Assembly: GCA_050248715.1 (NCBI GenBank)
Contig: JBFWRV010000020.1
Coordinates: 25,988 to 89,987 of the forward strand
Source of the DNA: AWTP1-13 sp050248715
Lineage (GTDB): Bacteria > Pseudomonadota > Alphaproteobacteria > Rhizobiales > Hyphomicrobiaceae
Length of the DNA: 64,000 nt
Direction of reading: 5' to 3'
In this document: piece by piece, positions 26,249-37,520 of the stretch
Position numbering within the stretch: the first letter of the stretch is position 1
Layout of the letters: each line of letters opens with the position of its first letter
Program-made: the position numbers and the translations under genes
The notes under the pieces: generated by a model
Database searches by the model: none
Seen by the model: only the letters and a program-made list of their open reading frames with translations
Told to the model about the DNA's origin: nothing

Positions 26249-27220
26249 ATGGCCGAACCGGTTCTGGCACTTGATGACCTTGTCGTGCGTTTTCGCCTGC
26301 GGCGCGGCGAGCTGACGGCTGTCGACGGCGTGTCCTTCACGGTGCATCGCGGTGAGACCTTCGGCCTCGTCGGCGAGTCTGGATCGGGCAAGTCCGTGAC
26401 CGCGCGCTCCATCATGCGGCTAATTCCCGAGCCCCCGGCCGAGATTCCGCGCGGCCGCATCGTCTTCGAAGGTCGCAACATACTGGAGCTGAGCGACGGG
26501 GAGATGCGCGCGGCGCGCGGAAAGCGCATCGCCATGGTGTTCCAGGAGCCGATGAGCGCACTCAATCCGGTGTTCACGGTCTGCGCCCAGATTTCCGACG
26601 CCCTGCGCACCAACCTCGGCCTGTCCAGACAGGAGGCGCGCGAGCGCGTGGTCGAGTTGCTGGCTCTGGTCGGCATCCCCTCCCCTCGCAAGCGGCTCGA
26701 CAGCTACGTGCACGAGTTCTCGGGCGGCATGCGTCAGCGCGTGATGCTGGCGATGGCGTTAAGCTGCAATCCGCACTTCCTGATCGCAGACGAGCCGACC
26801 ACGGCACTCGATGTAACGATCCAGGCGACGATCCTGGAGCTCATAACCGGCATGATCGATCGCTTCGGCATGTCGTTGATTTTCATAACCCACAATCTGG
26901 GGGTGGTTGCACATGCCTGCGACACGATCGGCGTGATGTACGCTTCGCACCTGGTCGAACTCGGCCCCACGCGCGAGATCTTCCGCAACCCGCAGCATCC
27001 CTATACGGTCGGCTTGCTGAACTCGATCCCGCGGCTCGACACGCAGACCAAGTACCTGACGCCGATCGCCGGCACGGTATGCAACATGATGGACCCGCCC
27101 TCGGGCTGCAAGTTCCATCCGCGCTGCGCCCACGCCATGAGCATCTGCAAGCGCGAGAGGCCGGCAGTGCGCGGGATCGCTCCAGGGCATCACGCGGCGT
27201 GCCACCTGCACGGGCCGTGA
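26249..27220 (+). CDS. Peptide/nickel-type ABC transporter ATP-binding protein (OppD/DppD-like)
   Basis: 323 residues with Walker A GESGSGKSV, Q-loop QEPMSALNP, signature SGGMRQR, Walker B LIADEPTTALD, H-loop ITHN and the C-terminal oligopeptide/dipeptide ATPase extension with clustered cysteines (GCKFHPRCAHAMSIC). It energises import of a peptide-like solute. It is paired with the OppF-like gene five bases downstream. The permeases and receptor that such a pair serves are not within reach of either gene in this window. Confidence 0.92.
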   Translation: MAEPVLALDDLVVRFRLRRGELTAVDGVSFTVHRGETFGLVGESGSGKSVTARSIMRLIPEPPAEIPRGRIVFEGRNILELSDGEMRAARGKRIAMVFQEPMSALNPVFTVCAQISDALRTNLGLSRQEARERVVELLALVGIPSPRKRLDSYVHEFSGGMRQRVMLAMALSCNPHFLIADEPTTALDVTIQATILELITGMIDRFGMSLIFITHNLGVVAHACDTIGVMYASHLVELGPTREIFRNPQHPYTVGLLNSIPRLDTQTKYLTPIAGTVCNMMDPPSGCKFHPRCAHAMSICKRERPAVRGIAPGHHAACHLHGP

Positions 27221-27224
27221 CGCC

Positions 27225-28211
27225 ATGACGTCCGCGGACACGCTGCTTGAAGTCAAGGGCTTGACCAAGCACTTCGCGCTGCACGCCGACATCTACTCCA
27301 AGCTGGCGGGCAGGAAGGCTCAGTTGCTGAAGGCGGTCGACGGCATCGACTTCCATATCCGCCGCAGCGAGACGCTGGGCCTTGTCGGCGAAAGCGGTTG
27401 TGGCAAGTCGACTACGGCCCGGCTGGTGACACGGCTGGTCGAACCCACCTCGGGCGAGGTCAGGCTCAGGAACGAGGACTTGCTGTCCTTCTCTTCGGCG
27501 CGCATGAAAGACACGCGCAGGGAGATCCAGCTCGTCTTCCAGGATCCCTACAGCTCGCTCAACCCTCGCAAAACGATCATGCACACGTTGAGCCGGCCGA
27601 TGGAGATTCATGGCCTGGCAAGAACGTGGGCGGACAAGCGCCTCCGGGTACTGGAATTGCTGCGTCGGGTCGGGCTGGGCGTCGAGCACATAGATCGCTA
27701 TCCGCACGAATTCTCGGGCGGTCAACGCCAGCGTATCGCCATCGCTCGGGCACTGTCAGTCGACCCTGAGTTGGTAATCGGCGATGAGCCGGTCTCGGCA
27801 CTTGACGTGTCGATACAGGCGCAGATTCTCAACCTGCTCAGGAGCCTGCAGGAAGACCTGGGACTCACCTACCTGTTCATCGCCCATGACCTCAGCGTGG
27901 TCCGTCACATCAGCGATCGCGTCGCGGTGATGTACGTCGGCAAGATCGTCGAGATGGGACCGGCAGCCCTGCTGTTTGCCGATCCTCTTCACCCCTACAC
28001 CCGCGCCCTGCTGGCGGCCGTGCCTGCGGCCGATCCTGACAGGCCACCGCCCAGGTTGACCTTGCAGGGCGAAGTCTCGACGCCGATCGACCCTCCGCCC
28101 GGCTGCCGTCTGTGCGGGCGCTGTCCGCGGCAGACGGCAATCTGCACCGAGGTCTCTCCGCCCCTGGTCGATGTCGGGGGCGGGCGGCAGGTCGCCTGCC
28201 ACAATCTCTAG
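27225..28211 (+). CDS. Peptide-type ABC transporter ATP-binding protein (OppF/DppF-like)
   Basis: 328 residues with Walker A GESGCGKST, QDPYSSLNPR, signature SGGQRQR, Walker B VIGDEPVSALD, IAHDLSVVRHISD and the cysteine-containing C-terminal extension (GCRLCGRCPRQTAIC). It forms the heterodimeric ATPase with the preceding protein. It ends 49 bases before the convergent gyrB stop. Confidence 0.92.
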   Translation: MTSADTLLEVKGLTKHFALHADIYSKLAGRKAQLLKAVDGIDFHIRRSETLGLVGESGCGKSTTARLVTRLVEPTSGEVRLRNEDLLSFSSARMKDTRREIQLVFQDPYSSLNPRKTIMHTLSRPMEIHGLARTWADKRLRVLELLRRVGLGVEHIDRYPHEFSGGQRQRIAIARALSVDPELVIGDEPVSALDVSIQAQILNLLRSLQEDLGLTYLFIAHDLSVVRHISDRVAVMYVGKIVEMGPAALLFADPLHPYTRALLAAVPAADPDRPPPRLTLQGEVSTPIDPPPGCRLCGRCPRQTAICTEVSPPLVDVGGGRQVACHNL

Positions 28212-28260
28212 GGCATGGTAGCGCCCTTGCCCGCCGCCCTCACCAAGCGGACGTCAACTG

Positions 28261-30708
<2,448 letters not shown>

Positions 30709-30837
30709 TCTCGGTCGTCCTTTTCGGGGATTTTTTGCAGGCGCGAAGAATACACCAACCCGCCCCCGGACGCACGCGAAAAGAGGCCGTGTTCGAACGC
30801 CGCAATATATTGTTTTTCAAAGAAAAATACGCAGAGC

Positions 30838-32097
30838 CTAGGTCCCTGGAGCGCCGCGCGCCAAAGCGGCGAGACGAGCCTCCTCCACGCGGTAGAATTG
30901 GGCCCTGCCGGCAAGGGCGGAGAATGCATCCACATCGGTGCCGGACATCCAGGCCTGGCAGCCCAGGGCGACGATCTCGTCGAACAAGGCAGCCCTGCGC
31001 GAGGGGTCCAGATGCGCGGTGATCTCGTCGAGCAGCAGGAGCGGCCTTGCTCCGTCTCGGCGCGTGCAAACGAGGTCGCAATGGGCGAGGAGCAGGCCGA
31101 TCAGCAGAGCCTTCTGCTCGCCTGTCGAGCACACCTTCGCCGGCAGCTCCTTGGGCCCGTGACCGACCGCCAGATCGGACCGGTGCGGCCCCTCCAAGGT
31201 GCGCCCCGCTGCGCGATCGCGCTCACGTCCGCTGGCCAGCTGCGCAAAGTAGTCGTCCTCGACCTCGATGGCTGGCTTGGCGCTGAGCGCGGCCTCGAGC
31301 GGGCCAACCAGGGCGAGTTCGGCCCATGGGAAAAGCGCGCCGGCGCCCGCATCGCGGCGTGCCAGGATCGCGGCCGACAGCTCGGTGACGGCCACCACGC
31401 GTGCAGCCGCAATGGCCACGCCCGTGTCTGCCATTATTCGCTCCAGCCCGGCAAAGCGCGCGCCGTCGCGAACGTCCTCTGCCAGCAGCCGGTTTCGCTG
31501 CTGCATGGCGCGCTCAAACTTGCCGACGAGCGGGCTGTAACCGGGATCGAAGCCGGCGATTAGGCGATCTAGGAAGCGCCGTCGATCTGATGCAGGACCC
31601 GTGAACAGGCCATCCATGGCCGGGGTGAGCCACACCATGTCCACATGATCGGCAAGTACACCCGAGCCCGATTGCGTCTCCCCGTCGATGCGCACGATGC
31701 GTCCGGACCCGCGCCGCGCATCGCTATCGGGCACGTCCGCCAATCCCGTGCCGATGTCGATCGCTTGCAGCGGCGTGACAAGGCGTGCCGCCACGGCCCA
31801 GCGCTGCGCGCCGACGCGGGCAAGCTCGGGATAGGGGGCACGCCGCAGACCCTGGCCCGATGTGAGCAGCGACAACGCCTCGAGCAGATTCGTCTTGCCC
31901 GAGCCGTTGGCGCCGGTCAGCACCACCGGCGCCGGCCCGACGCTGATGGACAGGCTCTTGTAGTTGCGAAAGTCGGTCAGCTGCAGGCGCTCGATCCAGA
32001 CCTGCGTGCGCGAAGCGGCAGCGGTTGGTGCGCCTCGGCCGACGGCGCCGTCCCGATCGATTGGCGCCACCTCGCCGACCCGGCTCACAGCCCGCAT
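30838..32097 (-). CDS. recF: DNA replication and repair protein RecF
   Basis: 419 residues. SMC-like ATPase with Walker A GANGSGKTN, signature STGEQKALL and Walker B LLLLDEITAHLD. RecF loads RecA at single-strand gaps with RecO and RecR. Its ATG overlaps the dnaN stop (TGATG), so translational coupling is likely. The extra ~30 residues before IERLQLTDFRNYKSL are unusual, but the overlapping ATG makes this start plausible; an internal start near VWIERLQL is possible. Confidence 0.95.
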   Translation of the reverse strand: MRAVSRVGEVAPIDRDGAVGRGAPTAAASRTQVWIERLQLTDFRNYKSLSISVGPAPVVLTGANGSGKTNLLEALSLLTSGQGLRRAPYPELARVGAQRWAVAARLVTPLQAIDIGTGLADVPDSDARRGSGRIVRIDGETQSGSGVLADHVDMVWLTPAMDGLFTGPASDRRRFLDRLIAGFDPGYSPLVGKFERAMQQRNRLLAEDVRDGARFAGLERIMADTGVAIAAARVVAVTELSAAILARRDAGAGALFPWAELALVGPLEAALSAKPAIEVEDDYFAQLASGRERDRAAGRTLEGPHRSDLAVGHGPKELPAKVCSTGEQKALLIGLLLAHCDLVCTRRDGARPLLLLDEITAHLDPSRRAALFDEIVALGCQAWMSGTDVDAFSALAGRAQFYRVEEARLAALARGAPGT

Positions 32098-33215
32098 CAG
32101 ACACGCATCGGCATCAGGACATAGAGCGCACCTTCGTCGCTGTCGTCCTTGACCATGGTCGGCGAGCCGGGATCGGCGAGCTGGAAATGCGCCGTCTCGC
32201 TCTCGAGCTGCCCCGCGATGTCGAGCAGGTAGCGGGCATTGAAACCGATCTCGAGCGGCGTCGAGTCGTAGTCGACGGGAAGCTCCTCGACTGCACTGCC
32301 GCCCTCGGGGTTGTTCACGGACAGGATCAGCTTGTCGCCGTTGATGTTGAGCTTCACGGCGCGTCCGCGCTCGCTGGCGATGGTTGAAACGCGGTCGACC
32401 GCGCTGACGAAGGCCGCATTCGATACCTTGAGCGCCTTGTCGTTGGCCTTGGGAATGACCCGTCCGTAGTCCGGGAAGGTGCCGTCGATCAGCTTGGTGG
32501 TGAGCGTGATGGTGCCGATCTCGAAGCGGGCCTTCGCCGGCGACACACTGACGGCGACGGTGCTGCCGCTGTCCTCGATCAGTCGATGCAGCTCATGCAC
32601 AGTCTTGCGCGGCAGAATGATGCCCGGCATGCCCTCGACGCCCTTGGGGGCGGGCAGCTCCGCCTGGGCCAGGCGATGCCCGTCGGTCGCCACCGCGCGC
32701 AGGGTTTGCTCCTTGCCTCGCTGCGCCGCGTGGAGATAGATGCCGTTGAGATAGTAGCGTGTCTCCTCCGTCGAGATGGCGAAGCGCGTCTTGTCGATGA
32801 GGCGCTTGAGGTCGCCAGCGGGGACCTCGAAGTTGTGCCCGAATTCTCCGGCCGCAAGGTCGGGAAAATCCTCCGGCGCCAACGTCTGCAGCGAGAACCG
32901 GGACTGACCCGAACGCAACGTGAGGCGCTCCTTCTCGGCATCGCGCCGCATTTCCACCTGCGCTCCGTCGGGCAGCTTGCGCACGATGTCATGCAGCATG
33001 TGCGCCGGTACCGTGACGGCACCGGGTTGAGAGACATCGGCAGGCGCCGCATCGGAGACCTCGCGCTCGAGGTCTGTGGCTTTGAACTGCAGCGAGCGCT
33101 CAGAAGCCCTGAGCAGAACGTTGGAAAGGATCGGGATGGTTGTGCGCCGCTCGACCACGCTCGTCACGTGGCCCAGGGCCCGCAGTAGCTCGCCGCGCTC
33201 GATCACCAACTGCAT
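32097..33215 (-). CDS. dnaN: DNA polymerase III beta subunit (sliding clamp)
   Basis: 372 residues, the standard length for the clamp: three repeated domains, starting MQLVIERGELLRALGHVTSV and ending YVLMPMRV as expected for DnaN. It confers processivity on the replicative polymerase. ATG 33215 is chosen; a longer open frame to 33434 has no homology. It lies 339 bp downstream of the dnaA stop, with the hairpin 33500-33548 between them. Confidence 0.98.
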   Translation of the reverse strand: MQLVIERGELLRALGHVTSVVERRTTIPILSNVLLRASERSLQFKATDLEREVSDAAPADVSQPGAVTVPAHMLHDIVRKLPDGAQVEMRRDAEKERLTLRSGQSRFSLQTLAPEDFPDLAAGEFGHNFEVPAGDLKRLIDKTRFAISTEETRYYLNGIYLHAAQRGKEQTLRAVATDGHRLAQAELPAPKGVEGMPGIILPRKTVHELHRLIEDSGSTVAVSVSPAKARFEIGTITLTTKLIDGTFPDYGRVIPKANDKALKVSNAAFVSAVDRVSTIASERGRAVKLNINGDKLILSVNNPEGGSAVEELPVDYDSTPLEIGFNARYLLDIAGQLESETAHFQLADPGSPTMVKDDSDEGALYVLMPMRV

Positions 33216-33499
33216 AACTCGTCCTCGCCGGTTGCTTCGGCCGCGAAATCTACCGCCCCAAAGCCTCCACCAAATCGATAGCGCCGCGGATCTGCGGAGC
33301 AGATTCGCGGGCTCCCGCAAGGTGGACCGCGACGTCCTGCTTTGCAAGGGTTGCAGCCGCCAATTCGGGGGATCGCGGGTGCCCAGAGACAAAGCAGGAG
33401 CGGCGCTCACGCGCCGCTCCTTCCCCGCTCGCATCCATCCCGCTTATGGCCCCCTGGGAGACGGACGCGCCTGCGCAAGGTTGGCCCTAGTATGTTTCA

Positions 33500-33548
33500 G
33501 ATCGCAAAATTCGTTCCTCGCTGGTGCGCCCAAACGAATTTCGCGATC
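33500..33548. repeat. Perfect-class hairpin in the dnaA-dnaN gap
   Basis: GATCGCAAAATTCGTT (33500-33515) pairs with AACGAATTTCGCGATC (33533-33548), a 16-bp inverted repeat with one mismatch and a 17-base loop. It begins seven bases past the dnaA stop on the transcribed strand. There is no T-run, so intrinsic termination is doubtful; mRNA stabilisation, a protein-binding site or a processed junction are alternatives. The rest of 33216-33499 shows no gene. Confidence 0.55.
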
Positions 33549-33554
33549 GGGACA

Positions 33555-35090
33555 CTAACTCCGGTTCAGCTGCCGCTTCAGCTCATCGATCTCGTCCTTG
33601 AGCCGGGCATTCTCGCCCACCTCCCTGTCGATCTTCCTGATGGCGTGCAGCACTGTGGTGTGGTCGCGGTCGCCGAAGCGGCGGCCGATCTCCGGCAGCG
33701 ACCGGGATGTGAGATGCTTCGCCAGGTACATGCCGATCTGGCGTGGTCGCACGACGGAACGGTGACGGCGCTGCGACAGGATATCCTGCTTGGACACCGC
33801 GAAGTGCCGCGAGACGATGCGCAGGATGTCCTCGATCTTGATGCGCCGCGGCTCGAGGCCCTGCACGAGGTCGCGGATCACCGTTTCGGCGATGTCAAGC
33901 GTGATGGGCGCACGCATCAACTGCCAGGTGAGATAGAGCCGATTGATGGCGCCTTCCAATTCCCGCCCGCTCTCCGTCAGTCGCTCCGCGAGCAGAGCGA
34001 CGACATCGGCAGGGATCTCGAAGGACGGATCGGCCGAACGCTTTTCCTGCGCACGCTTCTCGAGCACCTTCAACCGCAGCGTCGAGTCCATCGGGCTGAT
34101 CTCGGTGACGAGGCCGCGCTGCAGCCGCGAGCGCATGCGATCGTTTAACCCGTCCAACTGAGCCGGCGGACGGGCCGAGGCCACCACCACCTGCCGGCCG
34201 CCATCGAGCAGCTGGTTGATGATGTGCTCGAACTCCTGCTCGGTCTTCTCGCCGCGCATGAACTCCAGATCGTCGATGAGCAGGATATCTATGGAGCGGA
34301 ACTTCTCCTTGAAGGAGGAACCGTCCTGACTCTTGATTGCCTCGACGAACTGGTAGCGGAAGCGCTCGGCTGTCAGATAGAGCACGTTGGCCTTGGGTGC
34401 GCGCCGCTTCACCTCCCAGGCAATCGCATGCTGGAGGTGCGTCTTGCCGAGCCCGACGCTGGCGTGCAGATAGAGCGGATTGAAGCCACGATCCTCCGCG
34501 AACACGGTCTCTGCAACCTGCGTTGCCGCGGCATGGGCCATGCGATTGGCGGGGCCGACGACGAAGCTGTCGAAGGTGCAGCGCGGGTCCAGCGGCGAGC
34601 CCTCGAAACCGTTGACGTGCGTGCGCCCCATCACGACGGCCGGGTTCGGTTGCACCGCGATCCGGCGAGCCTCGACGGCTGGAGGCGGCTCGGCTCCTGC
34701 GGCAGTCTTGCCGTGCGGCGATGCGCCGGCTCCGGCCGGTACCCCGGCTGGCCGGCCGTTAGCCAAGCCCGGCTGGCGGAGCGTGACGTCGACGCGCTCG
34801 ACCCCTTCGAACTCGGCTGCGCAACACTGCAGCAGGTCGTCGGCGTAGTGCGACTGGATCCAGTTCTTGAGGAACTTCACCGGCACCGAGGCGCGAACGA
34901 CCCGGCCATCGAAGCTTTCGAATTCCATCGATGCGAACCAGCTGGAATAGATGTCCTCGCCCAGCCGTACCCGCAGCACGGCCCGCACCCTGTCGCCCCT
35001 CGCGTTGCACGCCTTGCCCGAAATCTCGGACGCGCCTGCCGTCTCGACGACGTCAGACGATATGCCCTGCACCTGTTCGGTGTGTTGCAT
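33555..35090 (-). CDS. dnaA: Chromosomal replication initiator protein DnaA
   Basis: 511 residues. Domain I (about 25-100), a linker, AAA+ domain III with Walker A GLGKTHLQ and Walker B ILLIDDLEFM, and DNA-binding domain IV with the signature RHRSVVRPRQIGMYLAKHLT and DHTTVLHAIRKI. It opens the origin and starts replication. ATG 35090 follows GGGGG at a good distance; GTG 35105 in the same frame is an alternative that adds five residues. No cluster of DnaA boxes is visible in the flanks, so the origin is probably elsewhere, as in many alphaproteobacteria. Confidence 0.98.
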   Translation of the reverse strand: MQHTEQVQGISSDVVETAGASEISGKACNARGDRVRAVLRVRLGEDIYSSWFASMEFESFDGRVVRASVPVKFLKNWIQSHYADDLLQCCAAEFEGVERVDVTLRQPGLANGRPAGVPAGAGASPHGKTAAGAEPPPAVEARRIAVQPNPAVVMGRTHVNGFEGSPLDPRCTFDSFVVGPANRMAHAAATQVAETVFAEDRGFNPLYLHASVGLGKTHLQHAIAWEVKRRAPKANVLYLTAERFRYQFVEAIKSQDGSSFKEKFRSIDILLIDDLEFMRGEKTEQEFEHIINQLLDGGRQVVVASARPPAQLDGLNDRMRSRLQRGLVTEISPMDSTLRLKVLEKRAQEKRSADPSFEIPADVVALLAERLTESGRELEGAINRLYLTWQLMRAPITLDIAETVIRDLVQGLEPRRIKIEDILRIVSRHFAVSKQDILSQRRHRSVVRPRQIGMYLAKHLTSRSLPEIGRRFGDRDHTTVLHAIRKIDREVGENARLKDEIDELKRQLNRS

Positions 35091-35214
35091 GTCAGACCCC
35101 CGCACATGACTTTCGACTGCCGCATTCGCCGTGCGTGCCGCCGGTCCCGCCCGTCCGCGCTACATCCCGGGACGCGACCTACAGCCCGCACGCATTTCCA
35201 CGATCGGCGCCAGG

Positions 35215-35649
35215 TTACCCCTGCGCCCAGGGAAGCCCTTTGGCCTTCCAACCTCCAAGCGTCCCTCTGTGCCGGCTGGGGTCGAGTGGCCCTTCAAACC
35301 CGTCCGTCACATTTAGACAGCGCGTGTAGCCTGCTTCCGTCATCGCCCTGGCCGCCTTCAGGCTGCGTTGACCAGAGCGACAAATGAACAGCAGCTCGCT
35401 GTCGCGATCGGCGCCGAGGGGATTGAGCGCTTCGGTGACGCGTTCGACGAAGGCAGTGTTGAGCCGATCGTCAGGAAAGCCCTGCCATTCGACCAGCACC
35501 GGCCTCTTGCCGATCGAAGACAGATCCGGGAGGCCGACGTAGGCCCACTCCGCAATCGTCCGCACGTCGATCAGCACCGAGCGAGAATCGCTCTTCAGCC
35601 GCGCCCACGCATCTTCCACCGAAACGGCCGCGATGTGGACCTCACCCAC
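35215..35649 (-). CDS. Rhodanese-like domain protein
   Basis: 144-residue single rhodanese domain with the active-site loop CRSGQRS (Cys) after LLFIC and the N-terminal VLIDVRTIAEW. It probably transfers sulfane sulfur or acts as a persulfide carrier. GTG 35649 is preceded by GGAG at a good spacing; ATG 35679 would add 10 residues. It lies between rpsT and dnaA on the same strand as both. Confidence 0.87.
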   Translation of the reverse strand: MGEVHIAAVSVEDAWARLKSDSRSVLIDVRTIAEWAYVGLPDLSSIGKRPVLVEWQGFPDDRLNTAFVERVTEALNPLGADRDSELLFICRSGQRSLKAARAMTEAGYTRCLNVTDGFEGPLDPSRHRGTLGGWKAKGLPWAQG

Positions 35650-36273
35650 GCTCCATCTCCACCTGCACGCCGCATTCATGCTGGCTGCGAACGTGATGTT
35701 CTCTGCAAGGCATAAGATAAAGCACAGCTTTATCGGCCTGCACCTTGTAGAGTACGCCCTACTCTCGACGTCCGAAGCCTACAGGCAAAGATCCCGAGAT
35801 AACGCACACTTGGCCAAACTCTCAGGATTACTACGCGCCCTACTGGCGAGTTCTACTCTCAAGCCCTCGCCTTCCTCCTCATAGAGCACGGAGCCGGTGG
35901 TGGCAACCGACCAACTGACCCACAGGCCGGCAAAGCGATTTGCACAGTCGAGTGGAAAAACTTGCCCCGGAAGCGCAAAAACTGGGGAGAACCTGCTGAC
36001 TCCAATGTGAGAATCCGCGCCCGTGAATGGTCGCCAACACCCGTGAAACTTGAGCGGCGTTCAGGTGAAAATATGTTTGGCGTCCGAGTCCCGTCCGGCG
36101 TCTGGCGGTCGTCGGCAGTGTGAGCGGCGGGCGGGACAAGCTGTTGGAGTCTCGTCGATTCAAACCGACCCCGGATCCCGCCCTGGCAAGAACCTTTTGC
36201 GACATTTGCGCAACAGAGAGGCCCTTCGAGGTCCATCGCGCAAAAGCTTCCGTGGATCGCCGGTGGGCCCCGT
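35650..36273. other. Non-coding gap between rpsT and the rhodanese gene
   Basis: About 620 bases with no supported gene; the long minus-strand frames have no domain and are shadows. It contains an exact hairpin GATAAAGC-ACA-GCTTTATC (35716-35734) just upstream of the rhodanese gene, suggesting an operator or RNA structure, and must hold the rhodanese (and perhaps dnaA) promoter. No DnaA-box consensus was found here. Confidence 0.4.
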
Positions 36274-36537
36274 TCAGGCGAGCGCCCGCACCCGTGCAGC
36301 AAGCCGGGAAACCTTCCGAGAGGCCGCCTTTTTGTGCAGAACGCCCTTCTGGGCGGTGCGCATGAGAATCGGCTCCGCGGCAGCCAGCGCGGTCTTGGCG
36401 GCAGTCTTGTCGCCCGAAGCCAGCGCCTCCTCTACCTTGCGCACGTAGGCTTTGAGGCGCGATTTGCGCGACTTGTTGATCTCGGTCCGGCGCACCATCT
36501 TGCGCGCGGCCTTCTTGGCCGATGAAGTGTTGGCCAT
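36274..36537 (-). CDS. rpsT: 30S ribosomal protein S20
   Basis: 87 residues, the normal S20 length. The N-terminus MANTSSAKKAARKMVRRTEI and the KTALAAAEPILMRTAQKGVL, then KKAASRKVSRLAARV segments are diagnostic. It binds 16S rRNA during 30S assembly. Upstream of dnaA on the same strand, the usual alphaproteobacterial arrangement. ATG 36537 is used; the upstream frame has no homology. Confidence 0.97.
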   Translation of the reverse strand: MANTSSAKKAARKMVRRTEINKSRKSRLKAYVRKVEEALASGDKTAAKTALAAAEPILMRTAQKGVLHKKAASRKVSRLAARVRALA

Positions 36538-36712
36538 TCGTGGCAGCTCCTGAGGATTGTGAGACGTCGGCGCAGAGGGTTTTCCGCAGCCGTATTGCCG
36601 CTCTAATAGACCGTGGCATACGCCAGGGTCAATCGGGCCGGCGTGGCCCATCTTGCCCGCAGCCCGAACCACTTGCCGCGAGCGAACCGTTCCCGGAGGA
36701 CCTGGCGGTGGC

Positions 36713-37486
36713 CTACTTGTGTTGGAAGTTGGCCTTGCGCTTCTCGATGAACGCCGCCATGCCCTCCTTTTGGTCGGCCACCGAGAATTGGGAGTGGAAC
36801 ACCCGGCGCTCGAAGCGGATGCCTTCCGTCAGGGGGGTCTCGTAGGCGCGGTTGATGGTTTCCTTGGTCATCATGGCGATGGGAAGCGACATGGAGGCGA
36901 TGATCTCGGCCGTCTTCATGGCCTCCTCCATCAGCGAGGCCGCCGGCACGACCCGGGCGACGAGATTTGCGCGCTCCGCCTCGGCCGCATCCATCATACG
37001 CCCGGTCAGGCACATCTCCATGGCCTTGGACTTGCCGACCTGGCGGATCAACCGCTGCGTCCCGCCCGAGCCCGGCATCACGCCTAGCTTGATCTCGGGC
37101 TGGCCAAACTTCGCGCTATCGGCGGCAATGATGATGTCGCACATCATTGCCAGTTCGCAGCCCCCGCCGAGCGCGAAGCCCGCAACCGCGGCGATCACAG
37201 GTTTGCGGCAGAGGCCGACGCGGTCCCAGCGTGAGATGAAGTCCTCCTTGTAGGCGCTCATGTAGGTCTTCGACTGCATCTCCTTGATGTCGGCGCCGGC
37301 CGCAAACGCCTTGTCGCTGCCGGTAATCACAATGGCGCCTATGCCGTCGTCGGCTTCGAGCTTGTCGAGTGCAGTCCTCATGTCCTCGATGACCTGCGCG
37401 TTGAGAGCGTTCAGCGCATTGGGCCGATTGAGGCGGACGATGCCGACGCGCCCCTTGGTCTCGACGATGATGGTCTCGTAGGCCAT
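36713..37486 (-). CDS. Enoyl-CoA hydratase
   Basis: 257-residue crotonase with the oxyanion-hole segment AFAAGADIKEM, the GFALGGGCELAMMCDIIIA core and catalytic glutamates in CELAMMCD and FGQPEIKLGVMPGSGGTQRL. It hydrates 2-enoyl-CoA esters in beta-oxidation. ATG 37486 has AAGGAG upstream. It follows mutM by 34 bases on the same strand. Confidence 0.94.
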   Translation of the reverse strand: MAYETIIVETKGRVGIVRLNRPNALNALNAQVIEDMRTALDKLEADDGIGAIVITGSDKAFAAGADIKEMQSKTYMSAYKEDFISRWDRVGLCRKPVIAAVAGFALGGGCELAMMCDIIIAADSAKFGQPEIKLGVMPGSGGTQRLIRQVGKSKAMEMCLTGRMMDAAEAERANLVARVVPAASLMEEAMKTAEIIASMSLPIAMMTKETINRAYETPLTEGIRFERRVFHSQFSVADQKEGMAAFIEKRKANFQHK

Positions 37487-37520
37487 GGCGTGCTCCTTAG
37501 GTTGCAATCTCTGCAGAGTG

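Noticed and set aside
35650..36273. Chromosomal origin near dnaA
   Set aside because: No cluster of DnaA boxes (TTATCCACA-like) was found on either strand near dnaA, dnaN or gyrB; the origin in this order is often elsewhere.
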